Part shown: in pieces, positions 1 to 9,813 of the stretch
Numbering within the stretch: position 1 is the first letter of the stretch
How the letters are laid out: each line of letters starts with the position of its first letter
Translations under genes and position numbers: made by a program
Assembly (NCBI RefSeq): GCF_000020125.1
Contig: NC_010681.1
Coordinates: forward strand, 3,286,001 to 3,350,000
DNA from: Paraburkholderia phytofirmans PsJN
GTDB taxonomy: Bacteria > Pseudomonadota > Gammaproteobacteria > Burkholderiales > Burkholderiaceae
Reading direction: 5' to 3'
DNA: 64,000 nt
The notes under the pieces: generated by a model
What the model saw: only the letters and a program-made list of their open reading frames with translations
Told to the model about the DNA's origin: nothing
Databases searched by the model: none

Positions 1-830
1 ACCGGAATGGTCGGCTGGCCCGGATCGCGCGCGGCCATGGGACGGCGCAGTTCACGAATCTTGCGGAAGCCCGGCACTGTCGGCGTGATCTGCCAGCCTT
101 GCGCGGCCATGTCGACCGGCTCAACCGGCGGACGCACCACGGTCCAACCCGCCGTATTACGAATACCGTTGACGATGCCGGTTTTGTCGACCGGCACGCC
201 GATGCGAATCTGGGAAAACGAAAGTTGCTCGAGCACCTGACCACTCGTATCGAGCGTCTGGGCGCGCAGCAGGAGGCCGGTTTTCTTGTCGGCCCACAGC
301 TTGTAGGCAAAGCGATAGGCGTCTTTCGGATCCAGTTCGATCACCTGGCTGTCGACGCCCGCGACGCGGTCGTCGCCGAGCAGCTTAGGCTCGTAAACCG
401 ACAGCACCTGCTCGCCGCTCACGGCCAGCAGCGCAGGGAACGAGTCTTTGTTCTGACGTTTTTCGACGACGCACAAATGCCGCTCCGGCACGAACGTGTA
501 GAGCTCGTCGTTATGACGCAGCATTTTGCGCGGCTTGCCGTCGAGGCTTTCGAGCTGCTCGAATTCGCCGTCCGAGCGGGTCGCGTAGTGCGCGATCCGC
601 GACGTTTGAACGAAATTGCCGCGCTGATAGACGAATGCGCCCTCGTAGTTCTGCTGTTGCGCGGCCTGATGGATGCGATCCAGCAAATCCGCAGCCGTGC
701 GACGGGCAACGATCGGATCGTCGGTTTGTGCAAAGACCCGCGGTGTAGCGGACAACAATACGGCTGCGCAGAACAGAAATGCTGGCAGCCGCCCCCAGAT
801 AGTCGTTTTATTCAACCGCGGAGTCTGCAT
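1..830 (-). CDS. rseB: Sigma-E factor regulatory protein RseB/MucB (3' end outside window)
   Basis: Periplasmic sensor that binds RseA and shields it from proteolysis, so it tunes the RpoE envelope-stress response. About 276 residues are visible before the window edge cuts off the C-terminus. Residues 1-35 look like a signal peptide with a hydrophobic core ending at AFAQ-like VFAQ. A RseB-type lipid-binding domain follows, with the NYEGAFVYQRG stretch near residue 61 typical of the family. It starts 4 nt after the rseA stop, so it is translated from the rpoE-rseA-rseB transcript. A mucD/degP protease would be expected next, beyond the edge (family knowledge, not seen). Confidence 0.93.
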   Translation of the reverse strand, partial: MQTPRLNKTTIWGRLPAFLFCAAVLLSATPRVFAQTDDPIVARRTAADLLDRIHQAAQQQNYEGAFVYQRGNFVQTSRIAHYATRSDGEFEQLESLDGKPRKMLRHNDELYTFVPERHLCVVEKRQNKDSFPALLAVSGEQVLSVYEPKLLGDDRVAGVDSQVIELDPKDAYRFAYKLWADKKTGLLLRAQTLDTSGQVLEQLSFSQIRIGVPVDKTGIVNGIRNTAGWTVVRPPVEPVDMAAQGWQITPTVPGFRKIRELRRPMAARDPGQPTIP

Positions 831-834
831 CAAA

Positions 835-1464
835 CTATTGGCCTTGCGTAGAAACAGCGGCAGCGCGAATCAGCGGCATCGAACCCGGCATGACCGGTTG
901 TTGCGCGAATTGCTGATGAGCTTCCAGATACTGGTCGAGACTGGCGTCGCGAATGATGTTGGCGTCTTGCGCGACCGGCTGGACCGCAGCTGTCGGCGCA
1001 GGCGCCATGGCCACGCGTTGCAGTGCGTCGCCATGTTGAACCGATGCCAGCTGCGCCGCGCCCGGACCGCCCGGCACACCTTGCAGTTGCGGCACGACGA
1101 TCCACGTCAGCGTGGCGGCTGCCGCCGCGACGGCAAACGCCGGCACGACGCGGCGGCGCAGCGCCAGCAAGCGACGCGCAACCGGCATGGCGGCGGGCGC
1201 CAGCACGTGCGGCTCGTTGTCGAGGCGCGCGGCAAAACCGCTCAGAAACGCGCTGCTCGCCGCCGGGCTAACCGCCAGATCGTCAGAACGCAATGCGTCG
1301 CCGATCAGGTGATAGCTCGACCAGGCGGCGCGATCCTCGCCATTCAGCCCGGAAATAAACGTGTCCAGATTCAGATGCTCTTCGCCGAACAGCTCACCGT
1401 CGACAAAAGCGGACAGACGCTCGCCGCGCGAGCTGGCTTGCGATTGCATCGAGACCGACCCCAT
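835..1464 (-). CDS. rseA: Anti-sigma-E factor RseA/MucA
   Basis: Inner-membrane anti-sigma factor that holds RpoE inactive until regulated proteolysis releases it. The 209-residue protein has an N-terminal cytoplasmic anti-sigma domain (RLSAFVDGELFGEE, then a conserved W-x-x-Y-H-L-I-G-D), one membrane segment near the middle (VPAFAVAAAAATLTWIVV), and a periplasmic tail. I chose the ATG at 1464 because a GGGGAG ribosome site lies just upstream. An upstream in-frame start at 1503 would add 13 residues and has no such site. It lies between rpoE and rseB in the standard order. Confidence 0.93.
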   Translation of the reverse strand: MGSVSMQSQASSRGERLSAFVDGELFGEEHLNLDTFISGLNGEDRAAWSSYHLIGDALRSDDLAVSPAASSAFLSGFAARLDNEPHVLAPAAMPVARRLLALRRRVVPAFAVAAAAATLTWIVVPQLQGVPGGPGAAQLASVQHGDALQRVAMAPAPTAAVQPVAQDANIIRDASLDQYLEAHQQFAQQPVMPGSMPLIRAAAVSTQGQ

Positions 1465-1547
1465 GATGCTCCCCATCTTACAAATACCCCGTAGTGACAC
1501 CACTAATCCAGATATTGCACCCGCGTCCCGTCCGACCGGCTGGTGGT

Positions 1548-2147
1548 TTACCAGCGCTTGCCTTCAGGTGTGTCAAGCAACGGACGCAATTTTGCCGCAA
1601 TGGCTTCGCGAGCGCGGAAAATTCGTGATCTGACTGTGCCAATCGGGCAACCCATCATCTCAGCGATTTCCTCGTAGCTCAAACCTTCAATTTCACGAAG
1701 AGTAATGGCGGTGCGCAACTCTTCCGGTAAAACCGCCATCGCAGCATTGACCGTCTCAGCGATCTGCTTGCTCATCAACATCGACTCAGGCGTGTTGATA
1801 TCCCTTAGTTGGTCCGCGTCCGAGAAAGTTTCAGCTTCTTCAGCATCTGCTTCGGTCGAGGTCGGCGCGCGCCGCCCTTGGGTCGCAAGGTAGTTCTTTG
1901 CTGTGTTGACGGCAATCCGGTACAACCACGTATAAAAGGCCGATTCCCCGCGAAACTGCGGCAACGCCCGGTACGCCTTGATAAAGGCGTCCTGCGCGAC
2001 GTCTTCTACCTCGGCGGGGTCCCGCACGAGGCGCGAGATCAGCCGGAGAATCTTGCGGTGGTATTTGGAGACCAGTAGCTCGAACGCGGCCTTGTCGCCC
2101 TTCTGAACGCGCTCGACCAGCACCTGATCAATTTCTTTTTCGCTCAC
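1548..2147 (-). CDS. rpoE: RNA polymerase sigma factor RpoE (AlgU, sigma-24)
   Basis: ECF sigma factor for the extracytoplasmic stress response. The 199-residue protein shows sigma region 2 (FELLVSKYHRKILRLISRL, then DVAQDAFIKAYRAL and the AFYTWLYRIAVNTAKN core-binding/-10 segment) and region 4 (LPEELRTAITLREIEGLSYEEIA and a helix-turn-helix with GTVRSRIFRAR). Start is GTG at 2147. It heads rpoE-rseA-rseB and lies downstream of fabF and the YgfX-like gene on the same strand. I saw no clear RpoE-type GGAACTT promoter in the 100 nt upstream. Confidence 0.97.
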   Translation of the reverse strand: MSEKEIDQVLVERVQKGDKAAFELLVSKYHRKILRLISRLVRDPAEVEDVAQDAFIKAYRALPQFRGESAFYTWLYRIAVNTAKNYLATQGRRAPTSTEADAEEAETFSDADQLRDINTPESMLMSKQIAETVNAAMAVLPEELRTAITLREIEGLSYEEIAEMMGCPIGTVRSRIFRAREAIAAKLRPLLDTPEGKRW

Positions 2148-2248
2148 CTGATAAATCCGTTAACTATGGGGCGCATGGCGGGGCACCATTGTAGCGTCCC
2201 CATCATCCGGGTACGTTACGCCGGTAACAGCGGTTACAGTCTTTACAG

Positions 2249-2737
2249 TCAGGCGCCGGCGCCACGCCGGCCCAGCACGGCCAGTTCCCGGAAGATGGGC
2301 GCCGGGAGTGCGTCGGCGGCAAGTAGCAGGGTGCATGAGCGGCCCTGCTCCGGCATCAGCGCCAGCATCAGCAGACGGCCGCTCCATTGCGAACAACCGA
2401 CAATGCGGCCTTGCGCCAGCAGCGCGCCGGTCCGGTTCCAGACAGACAATCCGTCCGGCCCGATTTTCAACGCGACAGGTTGCGCGCGCTCATACCGGAG
2501 CGAGCAAAGCGCAAGCCACGCCCACACGGCGAGCGTGAATGGAATAGCCTGCCACGCGCCCAGATGCAATGCGAGGCAAGCATAGACGGCCAATGTCGCC
2601 GTCAGAACGAAAATCCCTAACGCAGCCCAGATCGCGACGGAGCGTCGCAGCAAAATCCGCTGCGACGCTCCGTCGGGCTCGGCCGATTCGGGGGAAAGCG
2701 CCGGCGCAGCCGGCGCCGTCGACTGGCGCGTCACCAA
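2249..2737 (-). CDS. YgfX-like inner-membrane protein (putative)
   Basis: A 162-residue protein with two membrane segments (about residues 34-55 and 60-76) followed by a soluble domain. The layout, the tryptophan-rich second helix and a basic-then-beta domain (ALKIGPDGLSVWNRTG) resemble the YgfX/CptA family of small inner-membrane proteins, but similarity is judged by eye only. It lies between fabF (11 nt upstream) and rpoE on one strand, so it is probably cotranscribed. Its 3' end overlaps a direct repeat TTACAGTC (2234-2241 and 2243-2250). Function in this genus is not known to me. Confidence 0.6.
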   Translation of the reverse strand: MVTRQSTAPAAPALSPESAEPDGASQRILLRRSVAIWAALGIFVLTATLAVYACLALHLGAWQAIPFTLAVWAWLALCSLRYERAQPVALKIGPDGLSVWNRTGALLAQGRIVGCSQWSGRLLMLALMPEQGRSCTLLLAADALPAPIFRELAVLGRRGAGA

Positions 2738-2749
2738 CTATCAGGCGTT

Positions 2750-3988
2750 TCAGGCGCGCTTGAAGACCAGCGTGCCGTTCGTGCCACCGAACCCGAACGA
2801 GTTCTTCAGCGCGACGTCGATCTTCATCTCCCGCGCGGTGTTAGCGCAGTAGTCCAGGTCGCAGGCCGGATCCTGGTTGAAGATGTTGATGGTCGGCGGC
2901 GACACCTGATGATGCACGGCCAGCACGGTGAACACCGACTCCAGACCGCCTGCGCCGCCCAGCAGGTGACCCGTCATCGACTTGGTCGAGTTCACGACCA
3001 TGTCTTTGGCATGGTCGCCGAAAGCGCGCTTGATGCCAGTGGTTTCAGCCAGGTCGCCGAGCGGCGTGGACGTGCCGTGCGCGTTCAGGTAATTCACCTG
3101 ATCCGCGTTGATGCCCGCGTTCTTCAACGCGGCCAGCATGCAGCGGCGAGCGCCGTCGCCGTCTTCCAGCGGCGCGGTCATGTGATAGGCGTCGCCGCTC
3201 ATCCCATAACCGCTGACTTCGGCGTAAATCTTCGCGCCGCGAGCCTTCGCGTGTTCGTACTCTTCCAGCACCATCACGCCGGCACCTTCGCCCAGCACGA
3301 AACCGTCGCGGTCCTTGTCCCACGGACGGCTCGCGGTTGCCGGATCGTCATTGCGTTGCGACAGCGCACGTGCCGCCGCAAAGCCGCCGATACCCAGCGG
3401 CGACACGGTCGATTCCGCGCCGCCCGCGATCATCACGTCGGCGTCGCCGTATTCGATCAGGCGCGATGCCTCGCCGATACAGTGCAGGCCGGTGGTACAG
3501 GCGGTGACGATCGCCAGATTCGGACCCTTGATGCCGAACTTGATGGACAGATGGCCGGAGATCATGTTGATGATCGACGCCGGCACGAAGAACGGCGAAA
3601 TACGGCGCGGGCCGCGATTGAGCAGCTCGGTTTGCGTCACTTCGATCATCGGCAAACCGCCGATGCCCGAACCGACCACCACGCCGATACGCTCCGAATT
3701 CTCGTCGGTGACTTCGAGACCGCTGTCCTGCATCGCCTGGATGCCTGCAGCCACGCCGTAATGGATGAACGTATCCATGTGGCGCGCTTCCTTACCGGGG
3801 ATGTAGTCCTCGATATTGAAGCCCTTCACCTCGCCGGCGAAACGAGTCGAAAAGTTCGACGCATCGAACTTCGTGATATTGGCAATACCCGACTTGCCGG
3901 CGACCAGATTGGCCCAGCCGTCGGCAACATTATTGCCAACAGGCGAAATCAGCCCCAGGCCTGTAACAACAACACGACGGCGGCTCAC
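2750..3988 (-). CDS. fabF: 3-oxoacyl-ACP synthase II (FabF)
   Basis: Condensing enzyme that elongates acyl-ACP with malonyl-ACP in type II fatty-acid synthesis, including the C16:1 to C18:1 step. The 412-residue protein carries the Cys-His-His triad: Cys164 in VTACTTG, His in [11 protein letters not shown], and His in [10 protein letters not shown]. The GTG start at 3988 is preceded by AAGGGG; a longer in-frame ATG at 4036 would add 16 residues that do not fit the family start. It follows acpP after a 232-nt gap containing a terminator-like hairpin. Confidence 0.97.
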   Translation of the reverse strand: MSRRRVVVTGLGLISPVGNNVADGWANLVAGKSGIANITKFDASNFSTRFAGEVKGFNIEDYIPGKEARHMDTFIHYGVAAGIQAMQDSGLEVTDENSERIGVVVGSGIGGLPMIEVTQTELLNRGPRRISPFFVPASIINMISGHLSIKFGIKGPNLAIVTACTTGLHCIGEASRLIEYGDADVMIAGGAESTVSPLGIGGFAAARALSQRNDDPATASRPWDKDRDGFVLGEGAGVMVLEEYEHAKARGAKIYAEVSGYGMSGDAYHMTAPLEDGDGARRCMLAALKNAGINADQVNYLNAHGTSTPLGDLAETTGIKRAFGDHAKDMVVNSTKSMTGHLLGGAGGLESVFTVLAVHHQVSPPTINIFNQDPACDLDYCANTAREMKIDVALKNSFGFGGTNGTLVFKRA

Positions 3989-4003
3989 GGTAACCCCTTT
4001 TTC

Positions 4004-4065
4004 ATAGATGACAAAAGCAAAAGCCACAGCGGCCACAGGAACCTCCCCTGTGTGCCCTGTGGCTG
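4004..4065 (-). terminator. Attenuator-like hairpin between acpP and fabF
   Basis: On the minus strand AGCCACAG (4065-4058) pairs with CTGTGGCT (4030-4023), and TTTGCTTTT follows directly. This has the form of an intrinsic terminator inside the fab cluster. It could let the abundant acyl carrier protein message exceed that of fabF. The loop is long (27 nt), so strength is uncertain. Confidence 0.6.
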
Positions 4066-4220
4066 TTTAACTCGGCAATCGCGCGAAACTCTGCGCTGTC
4101 GACATGGCTGGCTCCTGCTTGGCAAAACGCGCGGCAAAAAGCACCAACCCTGCTGGCGTCGACAACCGACACGGCAGGGCGTCATACGCCGCCAACGCAG
4201 AAACGCGGGCGCGAATGACC

Positions 4221-4460
4221 TTAGGCCTTGACGTTCGCGCGAGCGTAGTCGATCGCTTGCTGAACGGTGGTGATCTTCTCGGCTTCTTCATCCGGAATTT
4301 CCATGCCGAATTCGTCTTCGAGGGCCATCACGAGTTCAACGGTGTCGAGCGAGTCGGCGCCGAGGTCGTTCACAAACGAAGCTTCGTTCTTGATCTCAGC
4401 TTCTGCAACGCCCAGTTGTTCTGCGACGATCTTCTTGACGCGCTGTTCGATATTGTCCAT
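4221..4460 (-). CDS. acpP: Acyl carrier protein
   Basis: Carrier for growing acyl chains, which are attached to a 4'-phosphopantetheine arm. The 79-residue acidic protein has the modification site Ser37 in [10 protein letters not shown], which is the family signature. I chose ATG at 4460 ([10 protein letters not shown]), which is preceded by GGAGGGG; an in-frame upstream start at 4505 lies outside normal ACP length. It lies between fabG and fabF, the usual place, and has its own likely promoter upstream. Confidence 0.98.
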
Positions 4461-4503
4461 TACCCCTCCAAGGGAAAAGAAGTTCAAAAATACAGGTGCG
4501 CGC

Positions 4504-4512
4504 ATTTTATCA
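4504..4512 (-). promoter_or_regulatory. Candidate extended -10 promoter of acpP
   Basis: The minus strand reads TGATAAAAT at 4512-4504, which fits an extended -10 (TGn plus TAAAAT), about 45 nt before the acpP start. There is no good -35. A separate promoter for acpP would fit its need for high expression. Confidence 0.45.
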
Positions 4513-4612
4513 GGTTTGACCCGGCAAAAAAGCGGCGCATCGGGTTGCTGTCAAGGCATGCGCCTTTATGCATTTACAAACGCATCAAGGCGCGGATAGT
4601 AACCGAATTTGG

Positions 4613-5362
4613 TTACGACATGTACATCCCGCCGTTCACATGCAGCGTCGTGCCGGTGATATAGCCGGCTTGCGGCGACGCCAGAAACGCCACGGCGTGC
4701 GCGATATCTTCCGGGCTGCCGAGGCGGCCCAGCGGAATCTGTGTCTTCAGCGCCGTTTGCTGCTCTTCCGGCAGGGTTTTGGTCATGTCGGTATCGATGA
4801 AGCCCGGCGCCACGCAATTCACCGTGATGTTGCGGCTGCCGATCTCGCGCGCGAGCGCGCGCGTCATGCCCGCCACGCCCGCTTTCGCGGCGGCGTAATT
4901 GATCTGCCCAGGGTTGCCGGCCGAGCCGACCACCGACGTGATGTTGATGATGCGGCCGCCCTTCGCCTTCATCATGGGACGCAGCACGGCGCGCGACAGG
5001 CGAAATACCGACTTGAGGTTGGTATCGACCACCGCGTCCCAATCGTCGTCCTTCATGCGCATGGCGAGTTGATCCTGCGTGATGCCGGCGTTGTTCACCA
5101 GCACGTGCAGCGCGCCGAATTCCTTCACCGTGCCGTCGATCAGCGCTTCTGCCGCAGCCGCGTCGTTGACGTTGAGTACCGCACCGCGACCGTTCACGCC
5201 GGCTGCGTTAAACGCTTCGCTGATGGCGGCCGCGCCGCTTTCGCTAGTCGCCGTGCCGATCACCGTCGCGCCCTGGCGCGCCAGTTCCATGGCGATCGCG
5301 CGGCCGATGCCGCGCGAAGCGCCGGTGACGATTGCGATCTGCTTGTCGAGAGTCTTTTCCAT
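4613..5362 (-). CDS. fabG: 3-oxoacyl-ACP reductase (FabG)
   Basis: NADPH-dependent reductase of beta-ketoacyl-ACP, a short-chain dehydrogenase. The 249-residue protein has the nucleotide motif TGASRGIG (residues 13-20), the NNAG structural motif (90-93) and the catalytic Ser143, Tyr156 and Lys160. It lies between fabD and acpP on one strand. The stop codon sits within an inverted repeat GTAACC-6nt-GGTTAC (4599-4616), which may protect or separate the message end. Confidence 0.97.
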   Translation of the reverse strand: MEKTLDKQIAIVTGASRGIGRAIAMELARQGATVIGTATSESGAAAISEAFNAAGVNGRGAVLNVNDAAAAEALIDGTVKEFGALHVLVNNAGITQDQLAMRMKDDDWDAVVDTNLKSVFRLSRAVLRPMMKAKGGRIINITSVVGSAGNPGQINYAAAKAGVAGMTRALAREIGSRNITVNCVAPGFIDTDMTKTLPEEQQTALKTQIPLGRLGSPEDIAHAVAFLASPQAGYITGTTLHVNGGMYMS

Positions 5363-5464
5363 CTGTCAGTCCGGATGCCCTTCGGAGGGCTGATTGATTC
5401 TTGATGCTTGCGTCTGATGCTGCTCTTGCAGCGCCTGCTGCCAGGCGCTCATGAGACTATGCGT

Positions 5465-6400
5465 TCAGCCTGCCGTTACCAGCTTGAGCGTTTCTTCGAG
5501 TGAAGCCGGATCGAAGATCGAAGCGCCAATCAGGTTGCCGTCGATACGTTTGGTCAGGCCCGCAAGGACCTTGCCCGGACCGCATTCGATCACGTGAGTG
5601 ACGCCTTGAGCCGACATGGCCTGAACGCTTTCGACCCAGCGCACCGCACCGGCCGCCTGGCGCACCAGCGCGTCCTTGATCTTGACCGGCTCGTTGACCA
5701 CGGCGACGTCGACGTTGTTGATGACCGGAATCGCCGGCACCTGCACCTCGACGCTCGCCAGATACTCACGCAACTGGTCGGACGCCGGCTTGAGCAGCGA
5801 CGAGTGGAACGGTGCCGAGACCGGCAGCGGCAACGCGCGCTTGGCACCCTTCGCTTTCGCGACTTCGCAGGCCTTTTCAACCGCAGCCTTGTTTCCTGCG
5901 ATCACGACCTGCGCCGGGGCATTAAAATTCACCGCTTCGACGACGCCCGCGACCGACGCTTCGGCGCACACCGCGCGCACTGCATCGTCGTCGAGACCGA
6001 GAATCGCGGCCATGCCGCCTTCACCGACCGGCACCGCCGTCTGCATGGCTTGCGCGCGAAAACGCACGAGCGGCACAGCGTCGCGAAACGCGATCGCGCC
6101 CGCCGCGACCAGCGCCGTGTACTCACCGAGGCTATGGCCCGCAACGATCGCCGGCTTCGGGCCGCCAGCCTGCAGCCACGCGCGATACATGGCGTAAGCG
6201 GCGGTCAGCATGACCGGTTGGGTGTTGGTGGTGAGGTTCAGATCTTCGACGGGGCCTTCGGCGATCAGCTTGCCGAGATCCTGATTGAGCGCATCGGAGG
6301 CTTCCTGAACCGTCTCACGCACGACAGCGTGATCGGCGAATGCGTTGAGCATGCCGACCGACTGCGAACCTTGCCCAGGAAAAACGAACGCAAATTTCAT
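5465..6400 (-). CDS. fabD: Malonyl-CoA:ACP transacylase (FabD)
   Basis: Moves malonyl groups from CoA to ACP, supplying the extender unit for fatty-acid synthesis. The 311-residue protein has the N-terminal VFPGQGSQ motif, the nucleophile elbow GHSLGEY with Ser90, and the catalytic His in SAPFHSSLL near residue 200. GGGGAC lies upstream of the ATG. It sits between fabH and fabG on the same strand. Confidence 0.97.
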   Translation of the reverse strand: MKFAFVFPGQGSQSVGMLNAFADHAVVRETVQEASDALNQDLGKLIAEGPVEDLNLTTNTQPVMLTAAYAMYRAWLQAGGPKPAIVAGHSLGEYTALVAAGAIAFRDAVPLVRFRAQAMQTAVPVGEGGMAAILGLDDDAVRAVCAEASVAGVVEAVNFNAPAQVVIAGNKAAVEKACEVAKAKGAKRALPLPVSAPFHSSLLKPASDQLREYLASVEVQVPAIPVINNVDVAVVNEPVKIKDALVRQAAGAVRWVESVQAMSAQGVTHVIECGPGKVLAGLTKRIDGNLIGASIFDPASLEETLKLVTAG

Positions 6401-6511
6401 ATCGTCCCCAAAATCGATTTAGTCAGATGTGGGTGGCGCGCCCAGTTCATGGCGAGCGCGCTCAAGCGTAGCCAAGCGCCGTGAAGAGCGCTCGCCATAA
6501 CGTCGCCGCTA

Positions 6512-7501
6512 TCAGTAGCGGATAACCGACGCGCCCCACGTGAAGCCGCCGCCGACACCTTCGATCAGCACGTTCTGGCCGCGCTTGATGCGGCCGTCGC
6601 GCACTGCGACGTCGAATGCGAGCGGAATGGACGCAGCCGACGTGTTGCCGTGCTCGCCCACCGTGACGACCATGCGTTCCTGCGGTAAACCGAGCTTGCG
6701 GCAGGTGCTTTGCATGATGCGGATATTCGCCTGATGCGGAATCAGCCAGTCGATCTGCTCAGCCGACAGATTGGCCTTCTCGAGCGCTTCGACCGCGACC
6801 TTTTCGAGCACATTGACGGCGAGCTTGAACACGGCCTGGCCGTCCATGTGCAGGAACGCGCTGCCCGCTACCACGCCGCCGTTCACGTTGCCCGGCGTGC
6901 AGAGAATGTTCGAATGACTGCCGTCGGCGTGCAATGCGCTGGCCAGCACGCCCGGTTGTTCGGAGGCCTGCAGGATCACAGCGCCCGCGCCGTCGCCGAA
7001 CAGCACGCAGGTAGTGCGGTCGTTGAAGTCGAGAATGCGCGAGAAGGTTTCCGCCCCGATCACGAGCGCCGTGCGATGCTGGCCGCTGCGGATGAAACTG
7101 TCCGCTGTGGCCACCGCGTAGGCAAAACCGGAACAGACGGCCTGCACGTCGAATGCCGCGCCGTGGTTCTTGATGCCGAGCTTATTCTGCAGCAGGCACG
7201 CCGTGCTCGGAAACACGAAGTCAGGCGTGGACGTGGCGACGATGATCAGGTCGATGGACTGCGGGTCGATATCCGCGGCTTCGATCGCGCGTTGCGAAGC
7301 GATGAGCGCGAGATCGCTGGTCGTGACATCAGGGTCCGCGAAATGGCGCGCATGAATGCCCGTGCGGGCCACGATCCATTCGTCGCTGGTCTCGACACCT
7401 TGCTTGCCAAGACGCTCGGCCAGATCCTGATTGGTGACGCGGTTGGGCGGCAGATAGCTGCCGGTGCCCAGCACGCGGGAATAAATTGTCGATTGAGCCA
7501 T
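6512..7501 (-). CDS. fabH: 3-oxoacyl-ACP synthase III (FabH)
   Basis: Initiates fatty-acid synthesis by condensing acetyl-CoA (or another starter) with malonyl-ACP. The 329-residue protein has catalytic Cys123 in [10 protein letters not shown], His in IPHQANIRI and Asn in GNTSAASIP. Its ATG shares one base with the plsX stop codon (TAATG), so the two are translationally coupled. Confidence 0.97.
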   Translation of the reverse strand: MAQSTIYSRVLGTGSYLPPNRVTNQDLAERLGKQGVETSDEWIVARTGIHARHFADPDVTTSDLALIASQRAIEAADIDPQSIDLIIVATSTPDFVFPSTACLLQNKLGIKNHGAAFDVQAVCSGFAYAVATADSFIRSGQHRTALVIGAETFSRILDFNDRTTCVLFGDGAGAVILQASEQPGVLASALHADGSHSNILCTPGNVNGGVVAGSAFLHMDGQAVFKLAVNVLEKVAVEALEKANLSAEQIDWLIPHQANIRIMQSTCRKLGLPQERMVVTVGEHGNTSAASIPLAFDVAVRDGRIKRGQNVLIEGVGGGFTWGASVIRY

Positions 7502-8607
7502 TATGCCTTCGAGGATTGCGCAGCGTAGGGCTCGGCTGGCTGGCCTGCGATGGGGCTTGCTTGACCCGCACCGCTCGCGTCGCGCGCCGCCTGTTCAAGA
7601 GAACCCGCGTTCTCTTCCATCGCTCGCGCAAGGCGTTCCAGCACGCCGTTTTTGACGGCATCATACCCGCGTTTGATAGCCCACTCAAACCCGTAAGCAT
7701 CCGCCGAACCGTGGCTTTTGATCACCAGCCCGCGCAGGCCGAGCAACGCGGCGCCATTGTATTGCCGATGATCGACGCGTTTCTTGAAGCGCATCAATAC
7801 CGGCAAAGCCAGCACCGCCATCACCTTGGTGAGCCAGGAACGGCCGAACTCTTCCTTGATGATGTTGGACAGCATCTGCGCGAGGCCTTCCGACGTCTTC
7901 AGCGCGACATTGCCGACAAAACCGTCGCAGACGATGACGTCGACCGTGCCCTTGAAGATATCGTTGCCTTCAACGTTACCGTGAAAGTTAAGTGTACTCG
8001 CGCGCAGCAGTTCGCCGGCACGTTTGATGGTGTCGTTGCCCTTGATGACTTCTTCGCCGATGTTGAGCAGCCCGATGGTAGGCCGATCCTTGCCCTCGAG
8101 CGCGGACACGAGCGCATGCCCCATCTCCGCGAACTGCAGCAGATGCTGCGGCTCGCAGTCGACGTTGGCGCCCAGGTCGAGCATCATCGTGTAGCCATTG
8201 GGATTGGGCAGTGCCGACGCGATGGCCGGGCGTTCGATGCCCGACAGCGTCTTCAGCACATAGCGCGAGACCGCCATCAGCGCGCCGGTGTTGCCCGCGG
8301 AAACGCAGGCTTGCGCCTCGCCTTCCTTGACGCGGTTTAGCGCCACGCGCATGGAAGAATCTTTTTTCTTGCGCAGCGCGACTTCGACCGGATCGTCCAT
8401 GGCGACGATCTCGGAAGCGGGTACGACGGTCAGCGCCGGCAGGTCCTGAGCCTTCAACTTTTTCAGCTGCGCACGAATCGCGCTTTCGATGCCGACGAGC
8501 AGCAACTCAGCATCGGGATGCGATCGAACGAAGTTGACGGCAGCGGGAACGGTCACGGACGGGCCGTGGTCGCCTCCCATGCAATCTATCGTGAGCTTTA
8601 CTGTCAT
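7501..8607 (-). CDS. plsX: Phosphate acyltransferase PlsX
   Basis: Makes acyl-phosphate from acyl-ACP, the donor for the PlsY step of phospholipid synthesis. The 368-residue protein opens with the family start [14 protein letters not shown] and holds conserved [10 protein letters not shown] and DLGANVDC motifs. The C-terminal tail is Ala/Gln-rich. It lies between rpmF and fabH; a hairpin with U-tracts lies in the 184-nt gap to rpmF. Confidence 0.96.
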   Translation of the reverse strand: MTVKLTIDCMGGDHGPSVTVPAAVNFVRSHPDAELLLVGIESAIRAQLKKLKAQDLPALTVVPASEIVAMDDPVEVALRKKKDSSMRVALNRVKEGEAQACVSAGNTGALMAVSRYVLKTLSGIERPAIASALPNPNGYTMMLDLGANVDCEPQHLLQFAEMGHALVSALEGKDRPTIGLLNIGEEVIKGNDTIKRAGELLRASTLNFHGNVEGNDIFKGTVDVIVCDGFVGNVALKTSEGLAQMLSNIIKEEFGRSWLTKVMAVLALPVLMRFKKRVDHRQYNGAALLGLRGLVIKSHGSADAYGFEWAIKRGYDAVKNGVLERLARAMEENAGSLEQAARDASGAGQASPIAGQPAEPYAAQSSKA

Positions 8608-8678
8608 GGAGTGCGACGAATTTCAGACGCCCTGCATGGAATCATAGTAAGCGCGGAGGCGCCAACTGCGATCGACAC

Positions 8679-8708
8679 AAAAAAGCGGCAAGTGAATGCC
8701 GCCTTTTT
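8679..8708 (-). terminator. Hairpin with U-tracts between rpmF and plsX
   Basis: GCGGCA and TGCCGC pair across a 6-nt loop, with A-runs and T-runs on both sides, so it could act as an intrinsic terminator on either strand. On the minus strand it follows rpmF and precedes plsX. It is likely a partial terminator that sets the ratio of ribosomal L32 to the lipid genes. Confidence 0.7.
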
Positions 8709-8791
8709 GCCGAGCCGGGAAAATGTCAAGCGAGCCGATCGCCACGCGAAACGCCACAGGGCGACACGCAGTGAAACGCGCAGTGGAACGA

Positions 8792-8971
8792 TTAATCGTT
8801 CTTCGTCTTGACGACTTTCTTACCGCGATAGTAGCCGTTCGGGCTAACGTGGTGACGCAGATGCACTTCGCCCGTGCTCGGTTCCACGGCCAGCGGCGCT
8901 GCCGTCAGGAAATCGTGCGAACGGTGCATGCCGCGCTTCGACGGCGACTTCTTATTTTGTTGAACTGCCAT
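8792..8971 (-). CDS. rpmF: 50S ribosomal protein L32
   Basis: Large-subunit ribosomal protein. The 59-residue reading frame begins [17 protein letters not shown] and ends in VKTKND, full length for the family. GGAG lies a few bases before the ATG on the minus strand. The protein has no zinc-binding cysteines, so it is the Cys-free L32 form. It follows yceD, as in many proteobacteria. Confidence 0.96.
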
Positions 8972-9071
8972 GACTAACTCCTAAAAATTTTCCGAATTCT
9001 AACACAGCCCGATCCGGTCTCCGCCACTGGCCGAATGGCCAACGCGCCCGCATCGTGCTCCCTGCAACTGT

Positions 9072-9716
9072 TCAATGCTTCTTGTCGCCCGGCTCACCGC
9101 GCTTGAGACTCTGGAGCGCCGCAAACGGATTAGGCCGTTCGGGCTCGCCGCCCTCACCCGCTTCGTCCAGTGCGCCCTCGTCACCCTCGCCTTCAGTACC
9201 GGCCACGCCCGAGACAAGGCTCTCGTGCACTTCGGGACAGACCTCGTGCTTCGGCACGAGCGGCAAGGAAAGCAGCAACTCTTCTTCGATCAAGTCGATG
9301 AGATCGAAATGGTTCGAACCCACGATCACTTCGACTTCATCCTCGTCGAGCGGAAACTCTTCGGCTTCCGCCTCAGTGTTGACGATCCGGTAAGTTGCAT
9401 CGACGTTGAATGCCTGCAAGTACGGTGTCATGCACCGCTGACATTCGAGCCAGGCGGCGCCGTGAATCGCCATCCTCAAATAAGGTTGGGGACCCTCGGT
9501 GCCGTCGTCCTGCAATTCCGGCTGCGTCGTCCCTTCGGCTTGCCAGGTGAACGCGGCATCGCGGTCTGGCGCTTCTGCCGGAACTTCGTTTAACATGCGC
9601 GGCAGTTGCGAGACGCGCACGACACCCGCGGCCTGACGCCCACTCCGCGCGAATTCGAACAGATCGATATCATGCGGGTCGGACAGACCTGCAGGGTTGC
9701 CAGGATGTTGAGTCAT
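9072..9716 (-). CDS. yceD: YceD/DUF177 family protein
   Basis: Conserved partner of rpmF; the family (large rRNA accumulation protein YceD) is linked to 23S rRNA accumulation. The 214-residue protein has the conserved LECQRCMTPY motif and a second Cys in HEVCPEVHE. The C-terminal third is acidic and Gly/Glu-rich. The ATG at 9716 is preceded by AGGAGCG; an in-frame start at 9824 would add 36 residues with no family support. It heads the leftward rpmF-plsX-fab cluster and is divergent from the Maf gene. Confidence 0.9.
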   Translation of the reverse strand: MTQHPGNPAGLSDPHDIDLFEFARSGRQAAGVVRVSQLPRMLNEVPAEAPDRDAAFTWQAEGTTQPELQDDGTEGPQPYLRMAIHGAAWLECQRCMTPYLQAFNVDATYRIVNTEAEAEEFPLDEDEVEVIVGSNHFDLIDLIEEELLLSLPLVPKHEVCPEVHESLVSGVAGTEGEGDEGALDEAGEGGEPERPNPFAALQSLKRGEPGDKKH

Positions 9717-9813
9717 GTGCGCTCCTGCGTCGGCAAAGATTTCGCCGGATATAACCGCGAGGTATAACCGATTTGCGAGACAGCCCGTGAGACTCTTGTG
9801 TCTTGTGTTTACC

